Part shown: positions 21,789-32,916 of the stretch, in pieces | Layout: every line of letters starts with the position of its first letter | Numbering within the stretch: the stretch's first letter is position 1 | Assembly (NCBI GenBank): GCA_964019425.1 | Contig: OZ025863.1 | Location: 317,501-381,500 of the forward strand | Direction: 5' to 3' | Source: Flectonema sp. DT1601 | Lineage: Eukaryota > Euglenozoa > Diplonemea > Diplonemida > Diplonemidae | Length of the DNA stretch: 64,000 bases | Made by a program: the position numbers and the translations under genes | The notes under the pieces: model-generated | What the model was told of the DNA's origin: nothing | Database searches by the model: none | The model's input: only the letters and a program-made list of their open reading frames with translations

Positions 21789-22396
21789 AGAAGGGGAGGG
21801 GGTAATTACTGAGTTCTGCTACGGTCTTCTTTTTGTATATTACATTGATGATATTTGGTTTTGTTTTTTCGCTTTTGTGCTTTTACTGGTTTGTTCTGGC
21901 GTTTTTTCTTCTTTCTTTCCCCACTTCCTTTTCACATTTTTTGTTGTTGTTGCAACTTTTTTTGAGCTTCACAGAGCTCATTCTACACACGACAGCAATT
22001 GGAATGACTGTCTCGAATGTGTTGTTTCCTGTGACTTGATCTGTGAACATGTACTGCGTCCCTAGAAATGACCAGGAAAAAACTTATTCGACAGGTAAGG
22101 TTAACTAGATCCGTAGCATGTTGATAACGATTTAGTTTCGTGCCGGCATTATGCTCCGCGTCTGAATTCAGTTCCGTTTTTTTTTTTTTTTCTTTTCATA
22201 AATTTAACCATTTTTTCTTTTCTTTCCGAGATGTTATCTCAGCAATTTGATGTAGTGACAACACTTTTTTTGGAAACAAAATTATTTGAGTGTTTTTTTT
22301 TTTTTTTTTTTTTTTGGTACTCCGGTTGAAGCACTTGTCTGATCAGGGATTAACCCGCCTATTATCATTCTTAACAACACAGAAAACGATGTAATA
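21789..22396. other. Intergenic
   Basis: T-runs at 22177-22190 and 22294-22315. ATTCTTAACAACACAG at about 22367-22382 is a possible acceptor 14 nt before the next ATG. No repeat family recognised. Confidence 0.5.
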
Positions 22397-25300
22397 ATGC
22401 CTTTGATATGTGTTCATGTGTATGGAGCATTTTATGTTGGATGGCAATCAACGATAAGAGCAAGTCACTTAACGTGTGCTATAACAAATACGTGGGGAGT
22501 TGAGCAATCTACAAAAACTGAAAGCCGAATGCTCGCAGATCAGCATACACACGATTCACTTTATGGAGTGATTTGGGACTACATGTTTGAAGTTGACGTC
22601 ATGCCTAATAGCATCCAACTGTTGATTTTTACTATTCTGGTCTCAAGCCCTGGTCACAACAACGAAGAGGTCGGCAGAGCTGAAGTCGACATAAAAAATC
22701 TTGAAAACAGTAGATGGAAAGAAGTATGGACCAGTATTCAGGGACCCTTACTTGGATCTCAATTAGGACTCCGAATCTACCCCGACGGATGTGGTGGTAA
22801 AAGTGTAGTGATTTGCTCAAAAGTACCGAGGTATTTGCGACTTAGAATCGCTCGTGCATCAAGAGAAGGACCGTTCATCATCCCGAGGAGAAAGATGTTA
22901 GCCCGGCATAATGTTCCAGCTTGTGTATCAATTATCCTGTGTGGTGTTATTTCATTGGTGAGGTTCGCTCTCGTCCATGTTCAAACACTGTTCGATAAAC
23001 AAGACGAAGACGACTATGAGCTCCTCTCATCAGACTACAACCGCTTCCGTCGGACTGTTAGCACATATGAGAAGAGAGCTCAGGCAACTGCTCTGATTGC
23101 GAGTGACACGAAAAAGAGTCGGCTGCGAACTAAACTTCTATTAGGATCGATGAAGCTAAAAGCTCATCTTGGAGCAGAACGCCAAGCAGAAATCACTTCT
23201 ATAACTGAAAAGTTACGCGAGCATCAAGAGTCACTACGACAGCGTATTAAAGTTTGGAAATCTGTGTTACGAATGGCACTCTTAACTGGTTCACAAAAAG
23301 GTAAGCTTTGGATGATTTACGTTCAAGTAATCGACTCCACAGAACGTGTTGAACGCACGACTAGAAGCACTCTTGAGTTACAAGAAGATTGGAATAACTG
23401 TACCGCTCTTAACGTAACCGCTGACGAGCAATCAGCTCTCCGAACGTTTGAAGCAGCCAAACGAATGAAGCGTCTGAAAGAACAGCAGCATCAGCAAGAC
23501 AGGGATGTCAAATTACTGCAATCAAGAGAGGTAGTAACTTCTCCGACGGCTGATTTCACAACTCTGGCAGATGCCTTTAGTGAGGTTGATAGATATATAG
23601 ATGATGGTTTGGGAAGATGTAGTGATCGATCTCAGGCTTCTCTTGATTTGAAAACTATTCAAAGGCGTATAGCATTGTACAAGTCTGAACTTCAGATTGC
23701 AATTCATCAAGAAAATGTAACAAAAATATCGATCACACGAGACAAACTAAACAAAGAAAAACAACTCTATCGCACCACATCCGCAATCCGAGACGGTATA
23801 CTCACCGACACTGATGCCGGGACACGATACTTGTCCGATGAAGAAACTCGCATCCTGAGGGGATACACAGAACGTATAAAGCACAACATGATAAGTAGAT
23901 TACAAGAATACATATCAACCAATAGAACTTTAATAACATCGAAATTTTTCAGAATCATAACATTGTCGTACACGTTGTGTAACATTACAGTCATTTCAAG
24001 CCTGGTTATACTAAAGTATTGTAGAGTTGATGAACGTTTATGTCTGCTTAACAGCAGGATTCGTCCGCTTACAGCGAAACCTTCTCGAGTTAGACTGTTT
24101 CGTGGTACAGTCAGGACTAGTAATAGCTGTACTAGAGGTTTGGATGATTTGTTCGATTCTCTATCGATATTAAATAACTCAAATCTCATGACTTGGGGTG
24201 AATTCAGATCCTTCGTATCGTCAGTTCTGAAACCAATTTTTAATTGGGAACGAAAATGTGATGTCAATGAGGCGGTTGCATCATTCGTAAAACCGTTTTT
24301 ATTCAACGTTGTCGTCGCTATTCCAATTACGAACATCCCAAACAACTGTAATAATAATTTACAAGGAACTTCAGGAAATTACTGTAGCGATGTTGCGACG
24401 TTGTCGTCTTTATTGCGATGTGGAAGCTCTACAGCTGTGTCGAATTGTCGAATGATGAGTCAGCAAAGTTTAAAACAAAAACCTCAACGTCATCATTGTT
24501 GGATATCACCGTCGTCGATTCAGCTGTCTCAAACTCATTGTGTTTCGAGGGAAGAGTTTCATTCAGCTGCTAGGATGTTGTTATCATTAGGAATGAGGAA
24601 TATCCATCAAGATCGATATAGTCGTGCGACTCTACTTGGAAAAGAAACTGATCACCATCAATTTCAAATTAACAGCACAAATAAACTAAACATTTTAAAA
24701 GAAGATATTTTTTGTATTACAACTAAACTATCGGAAGCGACAGCATCTGGGTGTGGTTGTCAAAAACTGTCATTTTTGCAAACAGAAAAAGAATTAGCAA
24801 TCATGAGATTCGCAGAAAAAAAAGCAACTCTCTCAAGAGATGAGTTACTTTATAGGCTGTCACCAAAACAAAGATATCGTTTGGCGACTATGCGTTCTAA
24901 AAAATCTCAAATAAAAAACCAACTTGCGGTTTATTCTCCAAAAACAACGACTACTCCCTCTGTTGATAAAACAGAAGCTATCCGTCAAGCCGTCTTATTA
25001 TTTAAATACCACAAGAGACACAACACGTACTCTATTAGGGAAGCTGTTGGTTATAAAGCGTTGGTCAGTAGGAACGATGAAGAAATTACAACCCCTCCGA
25101 CAACACCGAGGAAGCTGAATTTCAGTGAGTCTCTTGTGGTGGCAGAGATACTTCGTAAAGAGAGAAAGGTTCAAATGCGACCCGTTGAAATAGATTTGAT
25201 TATTGTAGTGATTGGTGTCAGTACTGGCGTTGCTGTACTTGAGAAGAGGCGAATACGACGACGGCATCAGCAATTTAATCGGTATCGTCATAAGACTTTT

Positions 25301-25582
25301 TACCGTCGTCGGGTCACGTCATTTTCAATTCCTCGACATGCATTGCGGCATACGGCGATTCTAACACCGACTCCACCGTGTGTCCCTCGACCTTTGTCGT
25401 CATCGACTTACTCACCGAGAGTGGTGAGAACTCCAACACCTGATTGTGTTGTTCGTAATTACAAACAGTTTCATTCAATATTTTCAAAAATCATACCAAC
25501 GTCAATTGCTGATCCTGCTAGAAAGGAGTTGGAAAAAAAGGGAGCCATGTTGAGAGAGGAATTCTTCCTTGGGATCCACTAA
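22397..25582 (+). CDS. Large C2-like, multi-helix membrane protein
   Basis: 1061 residues as one frame. Residues about 1-145 look like a C2 domain (VHVYGAFYVGW...DYMFEVDVMPNSIQLLIFTI...VGRAEVDIKNL). Hydrophobic segments lie near 173-195 (ACVSIILCGVISLVRFALVH), 515-540 (SYTLCNITVISSLVILKYC) and 933-950 (IDLIIVVIGVSTGVAVL), separated by long basic, coiled-coil-prone segments (QQHQQDRDVKLLQSREV). 23301-23342 (GTAAGC...CCACAG, 42 nt, in frame) may be an unremoved intron; without it the protein is 14 residues shorter. A role in membrane contact or Ca2+/lipid binding is only a guess from the C2-like part. Confidence 0.7.
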   Translation: MPLICVHVYGAFYVGWQSTIRASHLTCAITNTWGVEQSTKTESRMLADQHTHDSLYGVIWDYMFEVDVMPNSIQLLIFTILVSSPGHNNEEVGRAEVDIKNLENSRWKEVWTSIQGPLLGSQLGLRIYPDGCGGKSVVICSKVPRYLRLRIARASREGPFIIPRRKMLARHNVPACVSIILCGVISLVRFALVHVQTLFDKQDEDDYELLSSDYNRFRRTVSTYEKRAQATALIASDTKKSRLRTKLLLGSMKLKAHLGAERQAEITSITEKLREHQESLRQRIKVWKSVLRMALLTGSQKGKLWMIYVQVIDSTERVERTTRSTLELQEDWNNCTALNVTADEQSALRTFEAAKRMKRLKEQQHQQDRDVKLLQSREVVTSPTADFTTLADAFSEVDRYIDDGLGRCSDRSQASLDLKTIQRRIALYKSELQIAIHQENVTKISITRDKLNKEKQLYRTTSAIRDGILTDTDAGTRYLSDEETRILRGYTERIKHNMISRLQEYISTNRTLITSKFFRIITLSYTLCNITVISSLVILKYCRVDERLCLLNSRIRPLTAKPSRVRLFRGTVRTSNSCTRGLDDLFDSLSILNNSNLMTWGEFRSFVSSVLKPIFNWERKCDVNEAVASFVKPFLFNVVVAIPITNIPNNCNNNLQGTSGNYCSDVATLSSLLRCGSSTAVSNCRMMSQQSLKQKPQRHHCWISPSSIQLSQTHCVSREEFHSAARMLLSLGMRNIHQDRYSRATLLGKETDHHQFQINSTNKLNILKEDIFCITTKLSEATASGCGCQKLSFLQTEKELAIMRFAEKKATLSRDELLYRLSPKQRYRLATMRSKKSQIKNQLAVYSPKTTTTPSVDKTEAIRQAVLLFKYHKRHNTYSIREAVGYKALVSRNDEEITTPPTTPRKLNFSESLVVAEILRKERKVQMRPVEIDLIIVVIGVSTGVAVLEKRRIRRRHQQFNRYRHKTFYRRRVTSFSIPRHALRHTAILTPTPPCVPRPLSSSTYSPRVVRTPTPDCVVRNYKQFHSIFSKIIPTSIADPARKELEKKGAMLREEFFLGIH

Positions 25583-25865
25583 AAAAGGACATAATCAATA
25601 TTTACACCAACTCTAACCTATTAATCGTATTCGTTTGTTGAGGTAACCTGCTTCTGCACGGTGACCAACGCACGTGTCGTTTCTTTTTTTGGTTCGTTGA
25701 TATAAATATATATTTTTTTCTTTTTCACTCTCTTTTGTTCCACAGTGTCATAGTCATGATTAGACGTGAGGGTGATGTGAATGTTAGTATTATTTTTTTT
25801 TTTCGAGAAATATTTCTTTTTTAAATTAATTCTGCAAAAAATAAACAGGTCTATATCTGCATAAG

Positions 25866-26249
25866 ATGTCTCGGAGGGGAGCGCTTTGCGCACAGAGAAG
25901 ATATGCCCAAAACCCGATTATTGGGTATCACCAAGAGAGTGAGTTACAACTGTTTCCATCAACTAAACAGCCGATGGTGTTGTATAAAGGAGGTCACAAA
26001 TATAAAGTAGCGTACATACTACAGAGAGAACCAGTAACTACACGTGAGAAACACCCTTTTGAACGTGAATGGGAAGAAATGGTAAAAGAAGAACATAAGA
26101 AATACCCTAGGACACCTGATGGTGGAAACCTTCCGGAAATGATGAGAAAAAAATTTCCAGACGCATACAAAAGTTTAAGCAAAGAAGGTGCCTATTGGAA
26201 AGAACCTAAATTTGTTCAACTTGAATTAAACGTAGTCAGATCATTTAAG

Positions 26250-26287
<38 letters not shown>

Positions 26288-26843
26288 CCACCATTTTTTT
26301 TTTTTTTTGTTTCCTAACTCAACAAAAATCAGATTGGCCAACGAGTCACCTCCGAAGACGTAACCGACGCATCTCATAAAAAATCACTCAATAGAAGACT
26401 TGATCAAAGACTATTTTTAATTACTTGCAAAAATGGAGTATGGCAGTTTCCGAGCCTGCTCAGAGCGCAAGGAGAGTCTCTATATTCAACAGTGCTACGT
26501 GGTATAAAGGAAGATCACAAGAGCTCTATTGAATTTCATAACTTGTCTATGTCTCCTAGCGGTATTGTTGCTGATGAAGATGGAAGCTCGACTTGTTTTT
26601 TTAACGTATGTCTTTTTCCTGTGATGTACCCATTACAACAACAAACAACAACACTAATAATAATAGTTATATTATCTAACTGGTTTGCCGAAGTTTCCTA
26701 TTCAGGATTCTGATGACCACGCCTGGGTGACTAGAAATGAGCTGCGTGAATACACATTCCCATCCTTAGAATATAAAAAAGCTGCCTACACAGCATGCTT
26801 TGATGATTACCTTCCAATAAATCTACCGATTAACGCCAACTAG
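25866..26843 (+). CDS. Mitochondrial large-subunit ribosomal protein mL46
   Basis: Exons 25866-26249, 26333-26605 and 26706-26843 (introns 83 and 100 nt), 264 residues. Both joins are phase 0: RSFK+IGQRVT and CFFN+DSDDHAWV. The N-terminus MSRRGALCAQRRYAQ is basic and lacks acidic residues, as in a mitochondrial presequence. The middle and C-terminus match the Nudix-like fold of mL46/MRPL46: SLNRRLDQRLFLI, GVWQFPSLLRAQGESLYSTVLRG, then HAWVTRNELREYTFPSLEYKKA. Family members have lost Nudix catalysis and serve structurally in the mitoribosome. Intron 1 is mostly a T-run and an A-run. Confidence 0.88.
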
Positions 26844-27023
26844 TAATTTCTGATAACGTCAGGATGCTCAGCAAGCAAGAGGTTTCTGGTTGAGCATGAG
26901 TGACCACCTTTTTCAACGGGTGTAGTTCATGCTGCACACTTTTCTTGTATTGAAATTAATGACCTTAGTTCTGTCTGCTTTGTTTGTTCGCTGCAAAGTA
27001 TTTAGTGTATTCCTCTTGGGAGG

Positions 27024-27055
<32 letters not shown>

Positions 27056-27334
27056 AAAAATAAATACACCGCGGAACAAGAGTTCGAAAAAAAAAAAAAA
27101 AAAACTTGTTAAGAAAACAACTCCAACAACTTAATAAAACGTAAAAAGTTGGGAGGTGGTCGCTGTTTACTTTATTTGCTGTAGTTGTGTGTGCGAACTA
27201 CAGTAGGCTTCTGTTTTGAGTTTTCATAGCTTTTTCTTAAGGAGCTGTTGATAACCAAATTTCGTTAACCATACAATACATTTATTAATTCTCTTTTTTT
27301 TTTTTCGTTCAGCAGATCACAAGAAATAATGCAT
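26844..27334. other. Intergenic, with a 3'UTR hairpin
   Basis: Just past the mL46 stop, GATGCTCAGC...GGTTGAGCATGA can form a 7-bp stem (ATGCTCA/TGAGCAT, about 26862-26898). The string TGAGCATGAGTG recurs at about 40816. A-runs at 27028-27052 and 27088-27104. Confidence 0.45.
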
Positions 27335-28230
27335 GTGTCTGTGACTAACCCAGATATAGAACTCCCAACAGTGTCAGTCATGATTCCCTTGTGGGCGACG
27401 TGTTGACTGCGGCGGCTGAGGAGTGGGGTATCGATCTGAATGAGATTGAGTTGTCACTTGCTGGTGAGCCTCTTTGAAACTGAGCGGCTATCAATTCATT
27501 GGAGTGGATCTGAATACCGAGTTGGAAATGTGGAGGAAGCGGTCGTTCGGTAAATGTTGGTTTGTGGATGCGTCAATGCGGGAGAAGCTCCTTGGAAGGC
27601 TTGAAGGGCGCAATGATGTAAACATTCACTTACGTTCTCGGAGGACGTTTGCCTCAGCAGACGATTTGATACTTTCAGCGGCCAAACAAATGTCTTTCCG
27701 CAATTCAAATTCCAGCATTACAGCCACAGCGGACGATTTCTTGTCTAACTGTTCATCTCTTACTGCACTTGATCTTTCGTGTCTTAGTAGTGTCATTACT
27801 GTTGGTTGTGGGTTCTTACAAAGCTGTTCATCTCTTACTGTATTCGATCCTTTTCTGTTTTAGTAGTCTCACTACTATTAGTTTTGGGTTCTTATCTGAG
27901 TATTCATCGTTTACTGCACTTGACCTTTCAGGTCTTAGTAGTGTCATCGCTATTGGTGATGATTTCTTACAAAGCTGTTCATCTCTCACTGCGGTTAATC
28001 TTTCCGGTTTTGATAGTCTCACCGCTATTAACGTGTGGGTTCTTACATAGCTGTTCATCAATCGCTACTCTTGACTTTTTCTTTTTGGGCTTAGCAGTGT
28101 CACCACAATTGGAAATGGATTTTTTATACGGATGTTCAGCTCACTGAGCTTGACCTGTCAGGACTTAGTAGCATTGTCAATTTGGGGATCTTTTCCCCTC
28201 ATTGGTTGCGACGCTTGAAGCTATTCATCT
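27335..28230 (+). pseudogene. Broken ubiquitin-like/BspA-type LRR gene
   Basis: Pieces of one protein lie in order but in shifting frames. First a ubiquitin-like start (MHVSVTNPDIELPTVSVMI, then SLVGDVLTAAAEEWGIDLN and LNEIELSLAGEPL), then GYQFIGVDLNTELEMWRKR, then leucine-rich repeats of the form FLSNCSSLTALDLSxLSSV, FLQSCSSLTV and FLQSCSSLTAVNLSGFDSL. Repeats of this BspA-like type form large families in kinetoplastids and other protists. Frame changes near 27400, 27475, 27860 and 28045, and stops between pieces, mean no intact product. At least six LRR units are still recognisable. Confidence 0.8.
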
Positions 28231-28633
28231 GCCTGTGAATAATGCAGAACTCATACTTGGTTAGGTTAAAAGGTAAGCATTCAGTAGTTAAGTACTTTTT
28301 GTTAATAACATGGACCTTGTTTCTTCTCAAGAGGAGAGAACTGAGAGAAGATTATGTTTTTTTTACAAAAAAAAAACACAACTTGATGGACCCCCTCTCT
28401 CTCCATTCCGTCTTTAAATGTTTAAAAAAAAAAATTATTTTAAATACCACCAGAGACATAACAAATACCGTGAACTGCAACGAAAAAAAAAAAAAAAAAA
28501 AAAAAAAAAGTACGTCCTGGTGAAGCCATCTTCCTTGAGTAGTCTCTATAGTGAAACGTTGTTGAAGTTGTTATTATTATTATTTTTTAAAAAAAATTCA
28601 GTCTCAGAGATATCATTTAATTTAAATAAAAAA
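28231..28633. other. Gap before the Wee1-like kinase
   Basis: An A-run at 28483-28509 and a TTATTATTATTATT tract near 28570. AAATTCAG at 28594-28601 is a possible acceptor. Nothing else supported. Confidence 0.45.
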
Positions 28634-29932
28634 ATGAATCAACTATTCAGAGAGAATACATTGTTATTTGGTGAAGCAATGAACAGAATGGATTGCTTTA
28701 ATAGCGGTTTCGCAACTCCAAGAGACGGAGTCAGCATTCCAGATCATCCAGCGACACCATCAAAACTGAGACTTGATCCTCCAACAACGGAAAAGAAGAA
28801 GAGAAGAGGAATACCAACTGAATCTCCTTTGAAGAGGAGAAATAGAAGCACGAGATGTCTTTTGGGAGAAGGTGACAGTTTCTGTGAAGTTGACGGAGGG
28901 TTGTTTTTATCTCAAGAATCACGGGGTGAAAGTGAGTGTTTCACTAGGCTTGACACACAGAATTCAATTAGCTTTCAACTTAACCATTTTCAGAGCACCT
29001 TCACTGAACTGAAAGAACTCGGAAGTGGTAGTTTTGGTAGAGTCGTACTAGCAAAGCACTCATTCGATCACCAGGACTACGCAGTTAAAATATGTAAGAA
29101 GAGAATCACATCTCAGGCTGATCAACACACCAAACTACGCGAATCTCGTCTTTTGGCAAAATGTACTTCTTGTCCATTCATTGTAAGATATCACAATTGT
29201 TGGGTTGATGAAAGTCAAGTTTTTCTTCAGATGGAAGCTTGCAAAGGTGGTTGTGTTGCATCATACCTAAACAGAACAGATTATTCTCGATGGTGTGATA
29301 AGCAGTTGAGCCGCTTTGTATCTCAAATGTGTTTGGCTTTGGATCATATGCACCGAGAACTTGGTCTTGTCCACCTCGATGTCAAGCCTGGAAACATATT
29401 TATATCAGGTTCTGATTACAAATTAGGTGATTTTGGACTTGCGGCAACTCAACCGAATGCCTTAATTAGTTTTGAAAAAAGTTCACTCAGTCAGATAGAA
29501 GTTGAACCTCTGTCTCAAGCATCTGTAATGTCACTTGAAGAAGGCGATGGTAGGTATCTACCCTGTGATATGTTGAATGAGAAACTATTTCCAAAAGAAG
29601 CTGATATATTCTCACTTGGATTGTCAATTTATGAAATTGCTTCTGGAAAACCTGCTCCACGTGCTAATACGAAGGATTGGATTGAAGTACGTGAGCGAGG
29701 TGTTAATTATTCGAACCTTACTCAAAGGGGATACGAATATCTACACAAGATCCTTACACCAATGCTCAGTAAAGAAGCTGGTGTTCGCCCTCAGGCTATG
29801 CAAGTCCTGCAGCAGATTCACTCGTGTTGGATGGGCTCTTCGAAAGATGAACTGAACCGTAAGAACTTTAAGCCAATCAACTACTGGCATGAGATTCAAA
29901 ACATTATGACTACTAAAGATTCTCCAAATTAA
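28634..29932 (+). CDS. Wee1-type protein kinase
   Basis: 432 residues from the ATG at 28634. Upstream in-frame sequence is a poly-Lys run artefact. The Ser/Thr-rich N-terminus has several TP/SP sites (GFATPRDG, PATPSK, ESPLKRR), possible CDK sites. The kinase domain runs from about 125: GSGSFGRV (ATP loop), AVKICKKR (Lys), HLDVKPGNIFI (catalytic loop, near 247), LGDFGLA, EEGDGRYLP and ADIFSLGLSIYE. HLDVKPGNI and EGDxRYL are hallmarks of the Wee1/Myt1 family, which inhibits CDKs by phosphorylating the ATP-loop Tyr. No membrane segment follows the kinase domain, favouring a Wee1-like over a Myt1-like protein. Substrate is inferred. Confidence 0.9.
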   Translation: MNQLFRENTLLFGEAMNRMDCFNSGFATPRDGVSIPDHPATPSKLRLDPPTTEKKKRRGIPTESPLKRRNRSTRCLLGEGDSFCEVDGGLFLSQESRGESECFTRLDTQNSISFQLNHFQSTFTELKELGSGSFGRVVLAKHSFDHQDYAVKICKKRITSQADQHTKLRESRLLAKCTSCPFIVRYHNCWVDESQVFLQMEACKGGCVASYLNRTDYSRWCDKQLSRFVSQMCLALDHMHRELGLVHLDVKPGNIFISGSDYKLGDFGLAATQPNALISFEKSSLSQIEVEPLSQASVMSLEEGDGRYLPCDMLNEKLFPKEADIFSLGLSIYEIASGKPAPRANTKDWIEVRERGVNYSNLTQRGYEYLHKILTPMLSKEAGVRPQAMQVLQQIHSCWMGSSKDELNRKNFKPINYWHEIQNIMTTKDSPN

Positions 29933-31504
29933 AAAAAAAAAAAGAGAAAACAGTTTTAATGAACTCGTGACTGTGAAAAGAAACTTCCAACTAGCTCTGT
30001 TGGTGGATGAGAAAAGGTGAGATATTTTTTTTTCTTTTTTTTTTTTTTTTTTCCCGTTTGTCAGTGTGGGTTAAAGCCACACCGTTTCTCCCTCAATTCT
30101 CTTCACCATCAAAAAAAAAAAAACCAACGCAGTAGCTGTATTCAGCTTCCCGATTTCTCTCAACTTTCTCCCTACAAACTTATTATTTTTATTATTATTT
30201 TTTTTTGAAAATTGATGTTTCTGAAAGAATAAAAAAGAGTAGCAACACCGTCATCATCATCATTTTGGGAGGGATGTTCCCTGACTGCCTCCGATAATTC
30301 TCGACTTGTGTTCAAATGCTTCCGAAGTCACAATAGCTAGGATGTGAATTGGTGTATCCACTGACACCCAAAGATAGATTTACAATCTGCCTAGAAAGTG
30401 ACGAGTTGTATAACCAAGGTAGAAGGTGACGGGAAAAAAAAAAAGCTGGGATTTTTATTCTGGTTTTTTTTTTTTAGTTGCATACAAAAAGAATTTTTCA
30501 ATTTTTTTTTTTTTTTTTTTTTTTCTCTCTTGAGCCCTTAGAGCATTTCGTGATGTTTTTCTAATTCTTTTCATAGATTGCTGTATCGTGAACGCCCCCC
30601 TCTCATACTTAGAAATAGCATTATTCTTCTTATTATTGTTTTTCTTCTTTTTTTTTTTTTCTTCTTTTTTTTTAATAACAACAAACTTTTGTCATCTAGC
30701 GTGATAACAAAAAAATATTTGCGTAAAAAAAAAAAATGTCTGCAAGACAAACAAAGTGCGTTAAACCGCCACTTTGTGTTTTTTTTTTTTTTTTAAATTT
30801 TGCTTTTGGTTGCCTCGTTCCTTTTTCGTTTTTTTCAGTAGATTTTCCTCCCGTCACTTAGAGCAAGATATCTTGCACATTCCAAGACGTCATTATTATT
30901 AATGATTTTTACCTTTACCTTTATTTTTATTTTTTTTTTTTTTTAAAACACCGTCAAAAAAAAAAAAAAAAAAAAAAAAAACAACAACGCACAAATGCTG
31001 TCAACACTCTTTTCTAGCTCTTACAAGAACATCACGACACGTCCATCATGCAATTATTATTAGCGAATGTGTGCATCATCCCTGACACCTCAAAAAAGAC
31101 AATTTTTTTTGTTTTAGTTTTGAGGTCCTTTATCCTACTCAGGGTTGGTGAACTCTGTTAATCCGCATTCACAAAAAAAAAAAAAAAAAATTGTGTTTTT
31201 TTGGAAACTGTTGTACAAATTGTAACAACATAAAATAAGATACACTTAGTTGGCATATTTTTACCTCGTGTGGTTCACTGTAGAATTATATGCATCGTTT
31301 TTCGGTGAACCCCCTCCCCCTCCCAGCGAACGAGCTCGAAAAAAAAAAAAAAAACGGAGTATTGCCTTAACATCAGTTTTAGTTTAAGATTTTACCTTAG
31401 TACAGTACATCAATTTTACTATGTCGATAGTTAGTTTTATTTTTTTATTTTTATTAGTTTAAAAAAATAAAGTGTTAATTAGTAAACAGTACGACCACCC
31501 CAAG
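29933..31504. other. Intergenic, homopolymer-rich
   Basis: 1.57 kb. Runs at 30034-30050, 30501-30524, 30780-30794, 30957-30980 and 31337-31354. No repeat family member, RNA gene or coding frame recognised. Confidence 0.55.
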
Positions 31505-32680
31505 ATGATGGTCGGAGGGGGGTTCGATGACATTAGTGATTTTGACCTCGTCGGATCAAGTCCTGGTATCCTGAGTAGAACTGATGCTTTTAATTCACGT
31601 TCACTGTCACCATCAAGAATGCTGAGTGGTGAATGCGACAGGTCTAACAGTTCATCACAAGAGCAAGGAAGTGAAGCATCGCTACCAACCAGACGAAGCC
31701 TATCGACAGGTTTGCTTAAACGAAGGAAGAAAGATAGCGAAGCGGATCGACAACAAAGATGGATGTCAAATTTAGAAAATTGCAATGACGTTTTATCTAA
31801 AAGCCTTGATGCAATGACAAAGGCTCATCAAACCTCAGTAGCTAGAGAACAACAGTTGCAATCTGACAACAAAACTATGGAGTTAAAGCTTTCAGAGGCG
31901 GATCATAAAATTAAAACTCTTGAGAAGATGTTTCTCGCCCAAACAGTGGAAACTGAAAATGCGAATAAAGAACTTCAGCAAACCACATACAGTGAGACTC
32001 AAGAGACTTCAGAACTTAAAGAGAATTTAAAAGCTGTTACACAACTGTTGTTGTCACAGAAAGAAAAGATTGATTCTCAGACGATGAACTTATTAAAAGT
32101 TCTCACCGCTCCAATTGGAGGACTCAGCGCGATAGGTTCGAGAACTGGAGTTATTGGACTCGAGTCTGACAAACAACCTCAGGGAGTGACACCACTCGCA
32201 TTGTTAGGAGCTGCTGTTGCAGGTCCCATAACAGAGCAACCAATTTCATCTGTGTTGTCAATGAAAAATGATTCTATAAATAGCGGTAGTGTTTCTTCTA
32301 GTGCTGGATTGTTCTTTGATTTCGGCTTTCGCTTCGCTCCTCCGAAGCAATCAGGAACCACTGTGTTCGCGCTTATGTTGTGTGCTGGGGTTTCATTTTC
32401 AGTTTCGTCAGATCCGATGTTTCACAGCGTACATACAACACACACTCCTCTTCATCAAATAAATTCATCGTCACGTCGTCTACTTCAAGATGGTAATGTC
32501 TCATCTCCGACGACATTCTCTCGTGTTGTTTTGTTTAATGTTATTTTCTTCGGTGTTCTGACGGTGTCGTTTCTTCTAACAAATTTATTAATTTGGACTT
32601 ACAAATCGATCTCTTCTCATTTTCATAAGAGAAAGTGTTCCGATGCTTCTATTCTGCCGTCTTCTGTTAAACAGAGTTAA
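31505..32680 (+). CDS. Coiled-coil protein with C-terminal membrane segments
   Basis: 391 residues from the first ATG (31505; a second follows at once). The Ser-rich N-terminus (SPGILSRTDAFNSRSLSPSR) and basic patch (LLKRRKKDSEADRQQR) are followed by a coiled coil of about 110 residues (near 80-195). Two hydrophobic stretches are near 285-300 (TTVFALMLCAGVSFSV) and 341-365 (VVLFNVIFFGVLTVSFLLTN), then a short basic tail. It is likely a tail-anchored or hairpin organelle membrane protein with a cytosolic coiled coil. The basic-region plus coiled-coil order recalls membrane-bound bZIP factors, but the bZIP Asn/Arg signature is missing. Family not recognised. Confidence 0.75.
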   Translation: MMVGGGFDDISDFDLVGSSPGILSRTDAFNSRSLSPSRMLSGECDRSNSSSQEQGSEASLPTRRSLSTGLLKRRKKDSEADRQQRWMSNLENCNDVLSKSLDAMTKAHQTSVAREQQLQSDNKTMELKLSEADHKIKTLEKMFLAQTVETENANKELQQTTYSETQETSELKENLKAVTQLLLSQKEKIDSQTMNLLKVLTAPIGGLSAIGSRTGVIGLESDKQPQGVTPLALLGAAVAGPITEQPISSVLSMKNDSINSGSVSSSAGLFFDFGFRFAPPKQSGTTVFALMLCAGVSFSVSSDPMFHSVHTTHTPLHQINSSSRRLLQDGNVSSPTTFSRVVLFNVIFFGVLTVSFLLTNLLIWTYKSISSHFHKRKCSDASILPSSVKQS

Positions 32681-32719
32681 TGAAAAAAAAAAAAAAAAAA
32701 AAAAGAGTATTTTATTGTT

Positions 32720-32916
32720 GCACCGACGAAGTCGGAGAAGAAACTACTTCAGATTAAGAGCCGTTTATTTATTATTGTCATGTTATCTATTTCCCATGTG
32801 CCGCCAGTAACACTAGCTGTGATCAACAAAAATATATAAGGCTGCTTGTCTGAGTGGTTTTACTGACATGCTGGGGAATGTGATTGGATCATCAGCATAC
32901 GAGAGTTCGGATGTTA
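32720..32916 (+). repeat. SINE-like repeat with tRNA-type box A and box B
   Basis: Starts CACCGACGAAGTCGGAGAAG; the first part recurs at 38231-38368. Near 32847 TTGTCTGAGTGGTTTTA resembles box A of a type II tRNA (TGGCCGAGTGGTT). 50 nt downstream GAGTTCGGATG resembles box B, and an A-run follows. D-stem (GTC/GAC) and TGCTG/CAGCA pairings exist, but no acceptor stem, so it is not a functional tRNA. A tRNA-derived short retroposon is the best reading. Confidence 0.5.

Noticed and set aside
23767-24345. 192-codon open frame on the minus strand
   Set aside because: It is the shadow of the 22397 gene. All supported genes are on + and this frame has no domain.
31700-31920. Membrane-bound bZIP transcription factor
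   Set aside because: The basic patch and coiled coil are there, but the Asn-x7-Arg bZIP signature is not.
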